From assembly GCF_003863365.1 (NCBI RefSeq), contig NZ_RQXT01000022.1, forward strand, positions 1 to 64,000: DNA of 64,000 bases. Direction: 5' to 3'. The stretch comes from Mesorhizobium tamadayense. Its GTDB lineage: Bacteria > Pseudomonadota > Alphaproteobacteria > Rhizobiales > Rhizobiaceae. The notes under the pieces are model-generated. The model did not search any database and was not told the origin of the DNA. It worked only from the letters and a program-made list of their open reading frames with translations. Position 1 is the first letter of the stretch. Each line of letters begins with the position of its first letter. Positions 52,209-61,434 of this stretch are shown here, one piece after another. Made by a program: the position numbers and the translations under genes.

Positions 52209-52931
52209 ATGACGGTGAAGCCCCTCTATCGACGTGTCTTGCTGAAAGCTTCGGGCGAAGCGCTGATGGGAGAACAACATTTCGGCATCGACGTTTCGGT
52301 CGTCGACCGCATCGCGGCCGACATAGCCGAGGCGCGCGCGCTCGGCATCGAAGTCGGCGTCGTCATCGGCGGCGGCAACATCTTCCGGGGCGTGGCCGTC
52401 GCTTCCAAGGGCGGCGACCGCGTCACCGGCGATCACATGGGAATGCTCGCCACCGTCATCAACTCGCTGGCGCTGCGCACCTCGCTGAACAAGATAGGCG
52501 TCGACGCCGTGGTGCTTTCGGCCATCGCCATGCCGGAACTCTGCGAAAGCTTCTCGCAGCGCCAGGCAACCGCCTACATGAACCAGGGCAAGGTGGTGAT
52601 TTTCGCCGGCGGCACCGGCAATCCGTTCTTCACCACCGATTCGGCCGCGGCGTTGCGCGCCGCCGAGATCGGCGCCGACGCGCTGTTCAAGGGCACACAG
52701 GTCGATGGCGTCTATTCGGCCGACCCCAAGAAGGATTCGAACGCGGTGCGCTTCGAGCACATAACTCATGCCGAAGTCATCAAACGCGGGCTTACGATCA
52801 TGGATACGGCCGCGATTGCGCTTGCGCGCGAAAATAACATTCCGATAATCGTCTATTCGATCCACGAAAAGGGTGGTTTCGGCGAAATTCTTAGGGGCGG
52901 CGGCCGTTGCACGATCGTCGCGGACAATTGA
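52209..52931 (+). CDS. pyrH: Uridylate kinase
   Basis: The 240-residue UMP kinase phosphorylates UMP to UDP in the cytosol. RVLLKASGEALMGEQHFGID, VGVVIGGGNIFRG and ADALFKGTQVDGVYSADPKK are family signatures. Length is typical (about 240). ATG 52209 follows GAGGAACCAG. It leads pyrH-frr-uppS-cdsA, the standard order, and should normally follow tsf directly. Confidence 0.97.
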   Translation: MTVKPLYRRVLLKASGEALMGEQHFGIDVSVVDRIAADIAEARALGIEVGVVIGGGNIFRGVAVASKGGDRVTGDHMGMLATVINSLALRTSLNKIGVDAVVLSAIAMPELCESFSQRQATAYMNQGKVVIFAGGTGNPFFTTDSAAALRAAEIGADALFKGTQVDGVYSADPKKDSNAVRFEHITHAEVIKRGLTIMDTAAIALARENNIPIIVYSIHEKGGFGEILRGGGRCTIVADN

Positions 52932-53020
52932 CCGGGGCCGAGGTCGGCGAGATGATTGCCGGTTCAGGACGAGATTAGAAGACAAGCAGTGAACCCGGCG
53001 AACGGGTCGAGGAGATGATC

Positions 53021-53575
53021 ATGAGTGGCGAGTACGACGACCTCAAGCGGCGCATGGACGGGGCGATCGCGGCCTTCAAGCACGATCTCGCTTCGCTGCG
53101 CACCGGGCGCGCTTCCAGCAACCTGCTCGACGCGGTCCAGGTCCAGGCCTATGGCACGGCGATGCCGATCAACCAGGTGGCCAACGTGTCGGTGCCGGAG
53201 CCGCGCATGATCTCGGTCTCGGTCTGGGACAAGTCGATGGTCAGCGCCGTCGACCGGGCTATCCGCGAAGCCAATCTCGGCTTCAATCCGATCGTCGACG
53301 GCACCAATCTGAGGATTCCTTTGCCCGAGCTCAACGAGCAGCGCCGCAAGGAACTGGTCAAGATCTCGCATGGCTATGCCGAGAATGCACGCGTCGCGGT
53401 GCGCCATGTGCGCCGCGACGGCATGGATTTCCTAAAAAAGGCGGAAAAGGACGGTACGATCAGCGAAGACGATCATCGCAAGCGCTCCGACCAGGTTCAG
53501 AAGCTGACCGACGAGATGATCAGCACCATCGATCACCTGCTTTCCGATAAGGAAGCTGAAATCATGCAGGTTTAG
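53021..53575 (+). CDS. frr: Ribosome recycling factor
   Basis: The 184-residue RRF splits post-termination ribosomes with EF-G. Core features: LASLRTGRASSNLLDAVQVQ, NLRIPLPELNEQRRKELVKI, VRHVRRDGMDFLKKAEKDG and ISEDDHRKRSDQVQKLTDEM. An ATG at 53015 is immediately after GAGGAG and too close; ATG 53021 has the right spacing. Length matches E. coli RRF (185). Confidence 0.97.
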   Translation: MSGEYDDLKRRMDGAIAAFKHDLASLRTGRASSNLLDAVQVQAYGTAMPINQVANVSVPEPRMISVSVWDKSMVSAVDRAIREANLGFNPIVDGTNLRIPLPELNEQRRKELVKISHGYAENARVAVRHVRRDGMDFLKKAEKDGTISEDDHRKRSDQVQKLTDEMISTIDHLLSDKEAEIMQV

Positions 53576-53607
53576 GGTCGGTTTCTCACCGGCTCGAAAG
53601 CGAGACC

Positions 53608-54327
53608 ATGGCAACGCCCGCGCATGTCGCGATCATCATGGATGGAAACGGACGCTGGGCCAAGGCGCGCGGCATGCCGAGGCTTGCCGGCCATCGCGCC
53701 GGCGTCGAGGCCTTGCGCAAGACGGTGCGCGCCGCGCCTGAGCTCGGCATCTCCTACCTGACGGTCTACGCCTTCTCCTCGGAAAACTGGTCGCGGCCGA
53801 AATCCGAAGTCAGCGACCTGATGGGTCTCTTGAAGCTTTTCATCCGCCGCGATCTCGCAGAGCTGCACCAGAACGGCGTGCGAGTGCGGGTGATCGGCGA
53901 CCGGGAAGGGCTGCAGCCCGACATCAGGGGCCTGCTGCAGGAGGCCGAATCGCTGACTGCCGGCAACGAGTCGCTGACGCTGGTCATTGCCTTCAACTAT
54001 GGCGGCCGCGACGAGATCGTGCGCACCGCGCGCAAGCTTGCCGCCGCCGTGGCGCGCGGCGAAATGACAAGCGACGGCATCACGATGGAGAGCTTTGCCG
54101 CCTCGCTCGACACCGACGGCATTCCCGATCCCGACCTGGTGATTCGCACCAGCGGCGAGCTAAGGCTGTCGAACTTCCTCTTGTGGCAGGCCGCCTACAG
54201 CGAGCTTGTCTTCCTGCCTTGCTACTGGCCGGATTTCAGCCGGGAGCATCTGGCCGACGCCCTGCGCGACTTTGCCGGTCGCGAGCGGCGTTTCGGCGGA
54301 CTCGCCGCCCGCGACGTCGCCTTGTAG
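53608..54327 (+). CDS. uppS: Undecaprenyl (polyprenyl) diphosphate synthase
   Basis: The 239-residue cis-prenyltransferase makes the C55 carrier lipid for cell-wall and O-antigen synthesis. IIMDGNGRWAKARG carries the catalytic Asp, and GHRAGVEALR, TVYAFSSENWSRP, IRTSGELRLSNFLLW and LPCYWPDFS are conserved regions. Length is normal. ATG 53608 starts MATPAHVAIIMDGNG. 32 bp after frr and 11 bp before cdsA. Confidence 0.97.
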   Translation: MATPAHVAIIMDGNGRWAKARGMPRLAGHRAGVEALRKTVRAAPELGISYLTVYAFSSENWSRPKSEVSDLMGLLKLFIRRDLAELHQNGVRVRVIGDREGLQPDIRGLLQEAESLTAGNESLTLVIAFNYGGRDEIVRTARKLAAAVARGEMTSDGITMESFAASLDTDGIPDPDLVIRTSGELRLSNFLLWQAAYSELVFLPCYWPDFSREHLADALRDFAGRERRFGGLAARDVAL

Positions 54328-54338
54328 CGCCGACGTCA

Positions 54339-55154
54339 ATGAGCAATCTCCAGCAACGCGTCATCTCGGCCATCGTGATGGCGGCCGTTACGCTGACGCT
54401 CACCTGGCTCGGCGGGCTGCCGTTCCGCCTGTTCTGCGCCTTCCTCGCCTGCACCATTTTCTACGAATGGTCGCGCATGTCGCGCCCTGCTACCGGCGGC
54501 AGCCTGGGCTTTCTGCCGGAGGCGCTGCTGCTGGTTTTTGTCGGCACCTTGATTGCCGGCGTGCCGGCGGTCTGGCTGTCGATCCTTGTGGTGGCGCTGG
54601 TCGTCATCACCGCCGCCGGCGCTCAGATGCGCGGAACGACGCCTTGGGACGCAGCCGGCCTGGCCTATGCGTCTCTCTCCGGCCTATCGCTGGCGCTGTT
54701 GCGTGGCAGCGACCATGCCGGCCTGATCGCCATCCTCTTTCTGTTCGCGGTGGTCTGGGCAACCGACATCGCGGCCTATTTCGTCGGTCGCGCCGTCGGC
54801 GGGCCGAAGCTCGCGCCATCGATCTCGCCGGGCAAGACTCAGAGCGGCGCGATCGGCGGCGCCATCGGTGGCGTGGTCGCCGGATTGCTGCTGGCAATCG
54901 CGGCCAGGGCGGACAATCTCGTCATGCTCGGTTTCGTGGCGCTGGCGCTCTCGATAGTCTCGCAGATCGGGGACCTGTTCGAATCATGGGTCAAGCGCCG
55001 GCATGGCTGCAAGGATTCGAGCAATCTGATTCCAGGCCACGGCGGCGTCATGGACAGGGTGGATGGGCTTGTCGCGGCGGCTTTCGCCCTGTACGTCATC
55101 GGTTGGATCGCGGCGGGCGCCGACCATCCGGCATTGGGGCTGTTTCCGAACTGA
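54339..55154 (+). CDS. cdsA: Phosphatidate cytidylyltransferase (CDP-diglyceride synthase)
   Basis: The 271-residue membrane enzyme activates phosphatidate with CTP for phospholipid synthesis. About six to seven membrane segments; the family signature near the C-terminus is SWVKRRHGCKDSSNLIPGHG followed by GVMDRVDGLV. Start ATG 54339; the frame is open upstream but inside uppS. In most proteobacteria dxr follows; here the next gene is rseP. Confidence 0.96.
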   Translation: MSNLQQRVISAIVMAAVTLTLTWLGGLPFRLFCAFLACTIFYEWSRMSRPATGGSLGFLPEALLLVFVGTLIAGVPAVWLSILVVALVVITAAGAQMRGTTPWDAAGLAYASLSGLSLALLRGSDHAGLIAILFLFAVVWATDIAAYFVGRAVGGPKLAPSISPGKTQSGAIGGAIGGVVAGLLLAIAARADNLVMLGFVALALSIVSQIGDLFESWVKRRHGCKDSSNLIPGHGGVMDRVDGLVAAAFALYVIGWIAAGADHPALGLFPN

Positions 55155-55257
55155 ACGGCGTCGCCAACGGGCGAAAAACGACGCATGCCACGGATTCGCC
55201 CGGATTGATGCCACAGTCGCGGCGGACGCTCGCGCTGGGCGAATTTGAGGGCATGAC

Positions 55258-56400
55258 TTGAACGAGATTCTTCACGCGCTCTTCAGCACGCAGGGCTTTG
55301 TCCTCGGCACCCTCGTGCCGTTCCTGTTCGTGCTCACCGTCGTGGTGTTCGTCCATGAGATGGGCCACTATCTCATCGGCCGCTGGTGCGGCATCGGCGT
55401 GAAGGCTTTTGCCATCGGCTTCGGCCCGGAACTCTTCGGTTTCAATGACCGCCACGGCACGCGCTGGAAGCTCTGCGCCATTCCGCTCGGCGGCTATGTC
55501 AAATTCGTCGGCGACATGAACGCGACATCGAGCCAGCCGAGCGCCGAAGACCTCGAATCGCTGACCGAGGCCGAGCGCCGGGTCGCCTTCCACACGCAGC
55601 CGATCTGGAAACGCGCGGCAACCGTTGTTGCCGGACCGCTGTTCAATTTCCTGCTGACGATCGCCGTGTTCGCGGTGCTGTTTTCGCTCTACGGCCGTCC
55701 GGTGATGGAGCCGATGGTGGCCGAAGTGACCGCCGGCAGTCCGGCGGCGCGGGCAGGCATCCAGCCCGGCGACCGATTCGTCAAGGTCGACGGCAACAAG
55801 GTGGGGACCTTTGCCGACGTTCAGCGCCTGGTCTCGGGCCGCGCCGGCGACGCCATCACTTTCACCATGTTGCGCGACGGCAAGGAAATCACCGTCACCG
55901 CGACGCCGGAGCCCATGGAGCAGCAGGACGCGCTGGGCAACAAGGTCAAGGTCGCGATCATCGGCGTCGCCAACAACGCCGAGCTGGGGCAGCCGCGCCT
56001 GGTCTCCTACACGCCCGCAGGCGCGCTGGCGGCGGCAGTCGAGGAAACCGGGCATGTCATCGAGCGCACCGGCCAGTTCCTGAAGCGGTTTGTCATCGGG
56101 CGTGAGGATAAATGCCAGCTGGGCGGACCGATCAAGATCGCAAAAATGTCGGGTCAGGCGGCCAAGCTCGGCTTCGAGTGGCTGGTGCAGCTTGTTGCAT
56201 TCCTGTCAGTCGGAATAGGAATTCTCAATCTTCTGCCGATTCCCCCCCTCGACGGGGGCCACCTCTTGTTCTACGGCGTGGAGGCCGTCATAAGGCGGCC
56301 CGTGTCGGAGCGGATGATGGAGATGGCCTACCGGGCCGGTCTCCTTCTGGTGCTCGGGTTCATGGGCTTCGTTTTTTGGAATGACCTGTTTGGGTGCTGA
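55258..56400 (+). CDS. rseP: Site-2 zinc metalloprotease RseP
   Basis: The 380-residue intramembrane protease has HEMGH (His33, Glu34, His37) in the first membrane segment and NLLPIPPLDGGHLLFY near the end, the second catalytic site. A PDZ domain (about 150-200, with EVTAGSPAARAGIQPGDRFV) lies between; only one PDZ is evident, whereas E. coli RseP has two. It cleaves transmembrane anti-sigma factors or signal peptide remnants. TTG 55258 is the start, preceded by TTGAGGGCATGA. Confidence 0.93.
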   Translation: MNEILHALFSTQGFVLGTLVPFLFVLTVVVFVHEMGHYLIGRWCGIGVKAFAIGFGPELFGFNDRHGTRWKLCAIPLGGYVKFVGDMNATSSQPSAEDLESLTEAERRVAFHTQPIWKRAATVVAGPLFNFLLTIAVFAVLFSLYGRPVMEPMVAEVTAGSPAARAGIQPGDRFVKVDGNKVGTFADVQRLVSGRAGDAITFTMLRDGKEITVTATPEPMEQQDALGNKVKVAIIGVANNAELGQPRLVSYTPAGALAAAVEETGHVIERTGQFLKRFVIGREDKCQLGGPIKIAKMSGQAAKLGFEWLVQLVAFLSVGIGILNLLPIPPLDGGHLLFYGVEAVIRRPVSERMMEMAYRAGLLLVLGFMGFVFWNDLFGC

Positions 56401-56527
56401 AATCATGAAGAAATTTGGCTTCGACCCCGACCGTATTGAGACGCCGTTTACCATGCGTGGGGATATGCGTGACGCGAAAGCCACGCATCAGGGTTAAGTA
56501 AATACAAATTAACCGGGAGCCTTGCGT

Positions 56528-56566
56528 GTAGGGAAAATCCGGTTAATACGGTAGGGGAAAATACCG
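56528..56566. promoter_or_regulatory. Direct and inverted repeats upstream of bamA
   Basis: GTAGGGAAAATCCG (56528-56541) and GTAGGGGAAAATACCG (56551-56566) are direct repeats with 23-bp period; CGGTA (56549-56553) and TACCG (56562-56566) also form a short inverted repeat. This 218-bp gap, unusually long for the cluster, probably contains a bamA promoter; the repeats could bind an envelope-stress regulator. Confidence 0.35.
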
Positions 56567-56618
56567 CACGTCCGGTTTTCTCGCCGTGGGGACTACGAGA
56601 AAAAGGTACAAAAGCCCG

Positions 56619-58991
56619 ATGAAGGCAGCATCCAAGTTTCTGAGCGCCGCGTCCGCGGCGGCTTTGTCCGCCGCCCTGGTTTTGCCAGGCGCGCTCGCAG
56701 TGCAGTTCGTTGCCACATCGGTAGCCGAAGCAGCAGTTGTCAGCAGGGTCGAGGTCAGCGGCAACCAACGTGTCGATGCCGAAACCATCCGCAATTACAT
56801 TTCGATCAAGCCCGGCAAGGCGTTTTCGAGCGCCGATATCGACAGCGCGGTGAAGGCTCTGTTCGGCACCGGGCTGTTCTCGGACGTCCAGATCAATCAA
56901 GTCGGCTCGACGCTGGTCGTCAAGGTTTCCGAATACAAGGTCGTCAATCAGGTTCTGTTCCAGGGCAACAAGAAGCTCAAGGACAACGCGCTCCAGGCTG
57001 CCATCCAGCTGAAGCCGCGCGCGACCTTCTCGCAGCAGGCGCTCGATGCCGACGTCGAGGCTGTCAAGGCCGCCTATCGGCGCATCGGCCGCGACGACGC
57101 CGCCGTGACCACCCAGATCATGGATCTCGGCGACAATCGCGTGAACGTGGTCTTCAACATCAATGAAGGCGGCCGCACGCAGATCGCGGCCATTAATTTC
57201 GTCGGCAACAGCGCCTTTTCCAGCCGTCGCCTGTCGGACGTTATCAACACCAAGCGTTCGTCCTGGCTTTCGTTCGTGCTGCGCGACGACGTCTATGACG
57301 AGGACAAGCTGCGCGCCGACCAGGAGTTGCTGCGCCGCTTCTACTACAATCACGGCTATGCCGACTTCCAGGTCGTTTCCGCCGTCGGCGAGCTCGACGA
57401 CACCACGAACAAATACACCGTCACGATCACCGTGCAGGAAGGCGAGCGCTACACCTTCGGCGACATCAGCGTCGAGAGCACCATTCCCGAAGTCGACTCC
57501 AAGGCGCTGGAATCGGTGGTCGAGACCCACAAGGGCGATGTCTACAACGCCAAGGACGTCGAGGATTCGATTGTCGCTCTGACGGAGAAGGTCGCCGGTT
57601 CGGGCTACGCCTTTGCCCAGGTGACGCCGCGTGGCGATCGCAATTTCGAAAACCACACGATTTCGGTCGTCTACACCATCGACCAGGGCACCAAAGCCTA
57701 TGTCGAGCGCATCGAAATCCGTGGCAACGACCGCACGCGCGACTATGTCATCCGCCGCGAATTCGACGTCAGCGAAGGCGACGCCTTCAACCAGGTCCTC
57801 ATCCAGCGCGCGAAGAAGCGGCTGGAAGCGCTGGATTACTTTGAAAAAGTCGATATCTCGACTGTTCCCGGGTCGGCCCCGGACCAGGTCGTCCTGGTCG
57901 TTGACGTGGTCGAGAAGTCGACCGGTGAGTTCTCGGTCGGCGCCGGCTATTCGACCGGCGGCGACACGCCAGGCCCGTCCGTCGAAGGCTCGATCACCGA
58001 GCGCAACTTCCTCGGCCGCGGCCAGTACATCAAGCTGTCGGCCGGCGGCGGCAAGCATTCGCGCGACTACTCCCTCTCCTTCACAGAGCCATATTTCCTC
58101 GGCCGGCGCATCGCGGCCGGGTTCGATATCTACAAGTCGACCCGCGAGTACGATCACTACGACAGTGACGTCACCGGCGCGACCATCCGCTTCGGTCTGC
58201 CGATCACCGACAACATCTCGACGCAGCTGGCGTATAATATCGCCCAGGAAAAGTATAAGTTGGCCGACGGCTGCGATGATAATGGCGATGGTATTCCCGA
58301 CGCAGACTGCAATGTCTCCCAGGCAATCCTAGACGGCATCGAACAAAGCCCTTGGCTGAAATCGTCGGTCAGCCTCGGGCTGGTCTACAACACCATCGAT
58401 GACATGAAGAACCCGCATGAGGGTCTTTACATCACTGGCACGACCGAGGTCGCTGGTCTCGGTGGCGACGCCAAGTGGGTGAAGTTGACCGGGCGCGCAA
58501 GCGTGTACCAAACCTTGTCCGAGCAGCTCGACCTGGTCGGCCTGGTGTCGGGTGGCGCCGGCTATATCGCGGGCTACGGCAATGGCGATCTGCGCATTTT
58601 CGACCACTTCCAGAGCAATGACCGCATGATCCGCGGTTTCGCCTATGGCGGCATTGGTCCTGTGGCTGCTGGAACCAGTGGTGACCATCTCGGCGGCACG
58701 ACCTATTTCAATGCCTCTGCGGAAGCGCAGTTCCCGTTGCCGGTCATTCCGGAAAGCTTCGGATTGCGTGGCGCGGTGTTCGCCGACGCGGCAACACTCT
58801 ATGGCAATAAGCTCGATCCGACTTTGATCAAGGCGGGATCGGCTGACATGCATTTGCGTGCTTCCGTCGGTGTCGGCCTGATGTGGGCGTCGCCGTTCGG
58901 CCCGATCCGCATCGACTATGCGATCCCGGTCGAGAAACAGCCGGGCGACGACGTGCAGGAATTCAACTTCGGCATAGCGACTCGTTTCTAA
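56619..58991 (+). CDS. bamA: Outer membrane protein assembly factor BamA
   Basis: The 790-residue Omp85 protein has a signal sequence (to about residue 40, ending VAEAA), five POTRA repeats (about 45-420) and a C-terminal 16-strand barrel ending FNFGIATRF. It inserts beta-barrel proteins into the outer membrane. A loop at 550-565 reads DGCDDNGDGIPDADCN: an acidic, calcium-type loop with two cysteines (552, 564), unlike ordinary BamA loops. The in-frame GTG at 56586 is an alternative, but ATG 56619 follows AAAAGGTAC and gives the signal peptide. Confidence 0.95.
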   Translation: MKAASKFLSAASAAALSAALVLPGALAVQFVATSVAEAAVVSRVEVSGNQRVDAETIRNYISIKPGKAFSSADIDSAVKALFGTGLFSDVQINQVGSTLVVKVSEYKVVNQVLFQGNKKLKDNALQAAIQLKPRATFSQQALDADVEAVKAAYRRIGRDDAAVTTQIMDLGDNRVNVVFNINEGGRTQIAAINFVGNSAFSSRRLSDVINTKRSSWLSFVLRDDVYDEDKLRADQELLRRFYYNHGYADFQVVSAVGELDDTTNKYTVTITVQEGERYTFGDISVESTIPEVDSKALESVVETHKGDVYNAKDVEDSIVALTEKVAGSGYAFAQVTPRGDRNFENHTISVVYTIDQGTKAYVERIEIRGNDRTRDYVIRREFDVSEGDAFNQVLIQRAKKRLEALDYFEKVDISTVPGSAPDQVVLVVDVVEKSTGEFSVGAGYSTGGDTPGPSVEGSITERNFLGRGQYIKLSAGGGKHSRDYSLSFTEPYFLGRRIAAGFDIYKSTREYDHYDSDVTGATIRFGLPITDNISTQLAYNIAQEKYKLADGCDDNGDGIPDADCNVSQAILDGIEQSPWLKSSVSLGLVYNTIDDMKNPHEGLYITGTTEVAGLGGDAKWVKLTGRASVYQTLSEQLDLVGLVSGGAGYIAGYGNGDLRIFDHFQSNDRMIRGFAYGGIGPVAAGTSGDHLGGTTYFNASAEAQFPLPVIPESFGLRGAVFADAATLYGNKLDPTLIKAGSADMHLRASVGVGLMWASPFGPIRIDYAIPVEKQPGDDVQEFNFGIATRF

Positions 58992-59069
58992 TCCGCGGGT
59001 TACGATGTTTCCGGGCTGCCTGACGGCCCGGAATAGACTGATCCGACCTAGCTGGATAATGTTTGTGGA

Positions 59070-60125
59070 ATGACCGATCCGGTGTTCTTCGCGCCTTCAC
59101 GCCGGTATACGGCTAGCGAGGTCGCGAATCTGACCGGCGCCAATCTCGTTGATGCCTCGCAGGCCGATATCGCCATCGAAGCGCTGGCGCCCGCCAATGA
59201 GGGCGGCGAAGGTGCGCTTGTCTTCGTCGACGGCAAGCGCAATTTCGCTTTGATGCAGGCGCTCAAGGCGGCTGCCGTGCTGTGCCCTGCAGACTTTGCC
59301 AACAGAGCCCCGCAAGGGGTTGCGGTGCTGGTGCATCCGCGACCGCAGCAGGCATTCGCCATGGTCGGGCGGCTGCTCTTTCCGCACGCCGCCACTCCAG
59401 GGCCGATGACTGGCGAAACCGGCATTTCGCCGCAGGCTTATATCGATCCGTCCGCGCATGTCGAAGCCGGTGCGATCGTGGAGGCAGGCGCCGTGATCGG
59501 TCCCGACGCTTCCGTCGGCGCAGGCACGGTCGTTGCGCCCCACGCCGTCATTGGCCGCTCCTGCAGAATAGGCCGCGATGGTTACGTCGGTCCGGGCACC
59601 AGCATCCAATATGCCTTGATCGGCAACCGTGTCATCATTCACGGCGGCGCAAGGATCGGCCAGGACGGTTTCGGCTTCGTGGCCGGCGCCAAGGGACCTG
59701 AGCGCGTGCCGCAGATCGGCCGCGTCATCATCCAGGACGACGTCGAGATCGGCTCCAACTCGACCGTCGACCGCGGCGCGATGTCCGACACCGTTATCGG
59801 ACAGGGCACCAAGATCGACAATCTGGTGCAGATCGCCCACAATGTTCGGATCGGCCGCAATTGCATTATAGCCGGGCTTTCGGGTATTTCCGGTTCCGTT
59901 GTCGTGGGCGACAACGTCACGATGGGTGGCGGTGTCGGCCTCGCCGATCATTTGACCATTGGTCCGGGAGCCAAGCTTGCTGCGAGAAGTGGATTCATGA
60001 GCAACGTGCCGGCGGGCGAGGTCTGGGGAGGCTATCCGGCGCAGCCGATGGCGGAAGCCATGCGCGAGATCGCGATGCTGCGCAGGTTGGCCAGGACGCG
60101 CAAGCAGGGCGACGGAAATGGCTGA
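59070..60125 (+). CDS. lpxD: UDP-3-O-(3-hydroxyacyl)glucosamine N-acyltransferase LpxD
   Basis: The 351-residue acyltransferase adds the second fatty acyl chain in lipid A synthesis. An N-terminal uridine-binding domain (to about residue 100) leads into a left-handed beta-helix with many hexapeptide repeats (GAIVEAGAVIGPDASVGAGT) and IGRDGYVGPGTSIQYALIGN. His in the catalytic position is in AKGPERVPQIGR-flanked IGQDGFGFV and VQIAHNVRIG. Overlaps fabZ by 8 bp. ATG 59070 is 78 bp after bamA. Confidence 0.95.
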   Translation: MTDPVFFAPSRRYTASEVANLTGANLVDASQADIAIEALAPANEGGEGALVFVDGKRNFALMQALKAAAVLCPADFANRAPQGVAVLVHPRPQQAFAMVGRLLFPHAATPGPMTGETGISPQAYIDPSAHVEAGAIVEAGAVIGPDASVGAGTVVAPHAVIGRSCRIGRDGYVGPGTSIQYALIGNRVIIHGGARIGQDGFGFVAGAKGPERVPQIGRVIIQDDVEIGSNSTVDRGAMSDTVIGQGTKIDNLVQIAHNVRIGRNCIIAGLSGISGSVVVGDNVTMGGGVGLADHLTIGPGAKLAARSGFMSNVPAGEVWGGYPAQPMAEAMREIAMLRRLARTRKQGDGNG

Positions 60126-60579
60126 CATGGTTGCGACGACACTCGAGGCGGTCGACATAATGGGGCTCATGAAGCTCCTGCCGCACCGCTATCCGTTCCT
60201 GCTGATCGACCGCATCGTCGATATCGATGGCGACGAGTCCGCGGTCGGCATTAAGAACGTGACCATCAACGAACCGCATTTCCAAGGCCATTTCCCGCAA
60301 CAGCCGGTGATGCCGGGCGTGCTCATCATCGAGGCCATGGCCCAGACCGCGGGCGCGATCTGCATCCGCAGCCTCAACACGGAAAAGCCGTCGCTGGTCT
60401 ATTTCATGACCATCGACAACGCGAAGTTCCGCAAGCCGGTCGTTCCAGGCGATCAGCTCAGAATCCACGTCAAGAAAATCAAGAAGCGCGGCAACCTGCT
60501 GAAATTCGCCTGCGAGGCGATGGTGGATGGCGCAAAGGCCGCCGAAGCTGAGGTTTCAGCTATGATGGTCACCGGCTGA
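60118..60579 (+). CDS. fabZ: 3-hydroxyacyl-[acyl-carrier-protein] dehydratase FabZ
   Basis: A 153-residue hot-dog-fold dehydratase of fatty acid synthesis. LLPHRYPFLLIDRIVDIDGD carries the catalytic His, and GHFPQQPVMPGVLIIEAMAQ the catalytic Glu region. Overlaps lpxD by 8 bp at its start; an ATG at 60127 would shorten the protein by 3 residues. Followed by lpxA after 9 bp. Confidence 0.96.
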   Translation: MADMVATTLEAVDIMGLMKLLPHRYPFLLIDRIVDIDGDESAVGIKNVTINEPHFQGHFPQQPVMPGVLIIEAMAQTAGAICIRSLNTEKPSLVYFMTIDNAKFRKPVVPGDQLRIHVKKIKKRGNLLKFACEAMVDGAKAAEAEVSAMMVTG

Positions 60580-60588
60580 CGGTTCGAA

Positions 60589-61434
60589 ATGCTCATGAAA
60601 GTTCAGACTTCAATCCATCCTTCCTCGGTCGTCGAAGAAGGGGCCCGGCTCGGCGAAGGCGTCCGCATCGGGCCGTTCTGTCATGTGAGCGCCGACGCGG
60701 TGATCGGCGACCGTGTCGAATTGGTCAGCCACGTCTCGGTGATGGGCGCGACCAGCATCGGCGCCGCGACCAAGGTCTATCCTATGGCGATCCTAGGTGG
60801 CCCGCCGCAGAACACAAAGCATAAGGGCGGCCGCACCACGCTGGTCATCGGCGAGAACTGCACGATCCGCGAAGGCGTCACCATGCACCTCGGCACCGAT
60901 TCCAGCCGTGGTGAGACGACCGTGGGCGACAACGGCAATTTCCTTGCCTATGCCCACATCGCCCACGATTGCGTCGTCGGCAAGAACGCCACTTTTGCCA
61001 ACGGGGCAACGCTCGGCGGACATTGCGAGATCGGCGACAACGTCTATATCGGCGGCCTCAGCGCCGTTCATCAATTCGTGCGTGTCGGCGACAACGCCTT
61101 TCTTGGCGGGTGCTCGGCCTTTGTCGGCGACGTCATCCCCTATGCCATTGCCGTCGGCAATCGCGCCAGCCTGCGCGGCCTCAACATCGTCGGCCTGAAG
61201 CGCTCCGGCCTGGCGCGCTCTGAAATCTACCTACTGCGCAAGGCCTACAGGACGATTTTCGACCGCTCCCGGACCGTTGGCGAGAATGTGGAAATCGCCA
61301 AGGCGGAATTCGCTTCGTCGCCGACGGCCATGAAGATCATCGATTTCATCACCAGCCGCGGCAAGCGGCACTATGCCGTCCCGTCGCTCAAGGGTGGCGG
61401 CGACGATGACAATGGCGATGACGAGGGGCGATGA
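60589..61434 (+). CDS. lpxA: UDP-N-acetylglucosamine acyltransferase LpxA
   Basis: The 281-residue trimeric acyltransferase performs the first step of lipid A synthesis. The hexapeptide beta-helix is visible from IHPSSVVEEGARLGEG to GGLSAVHQFVRVGDNAFLGG, with the catalytic His in AYAHIAHDCVVG. The C-terminal helical domain ends with an acidic tail (GGDDDNGDDEGR). ATG 60589 or ATG 60595 could start. The stop overlaps lpxI by 4 bp. Confidence 0.96.
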   Translation: MLMKVQTSIHPSSVVEEGARLGEGVRIGPFCHVSADAVIGDRVELVSHVSVMGATSIGAATKVYPMAILGGPPQNTKHKGGRTTLVIGENCTIREGVTMHLGTDSSRGETTVGDNGNFLAYAHIAHDCVVGKNATFANGATLGGHCEIGDNVYIGGLSAVHQFVRVGDNAFLGGCSAFVGDVIPYAIAVGNRASLRGLNIVGLKRSGLARSEIYLLRKAYRTIFDRSRTVGENVEIAKAEFASSPTAMKIIDFITSRGKRHYAVPSLKGGGDDDNGDDEGR

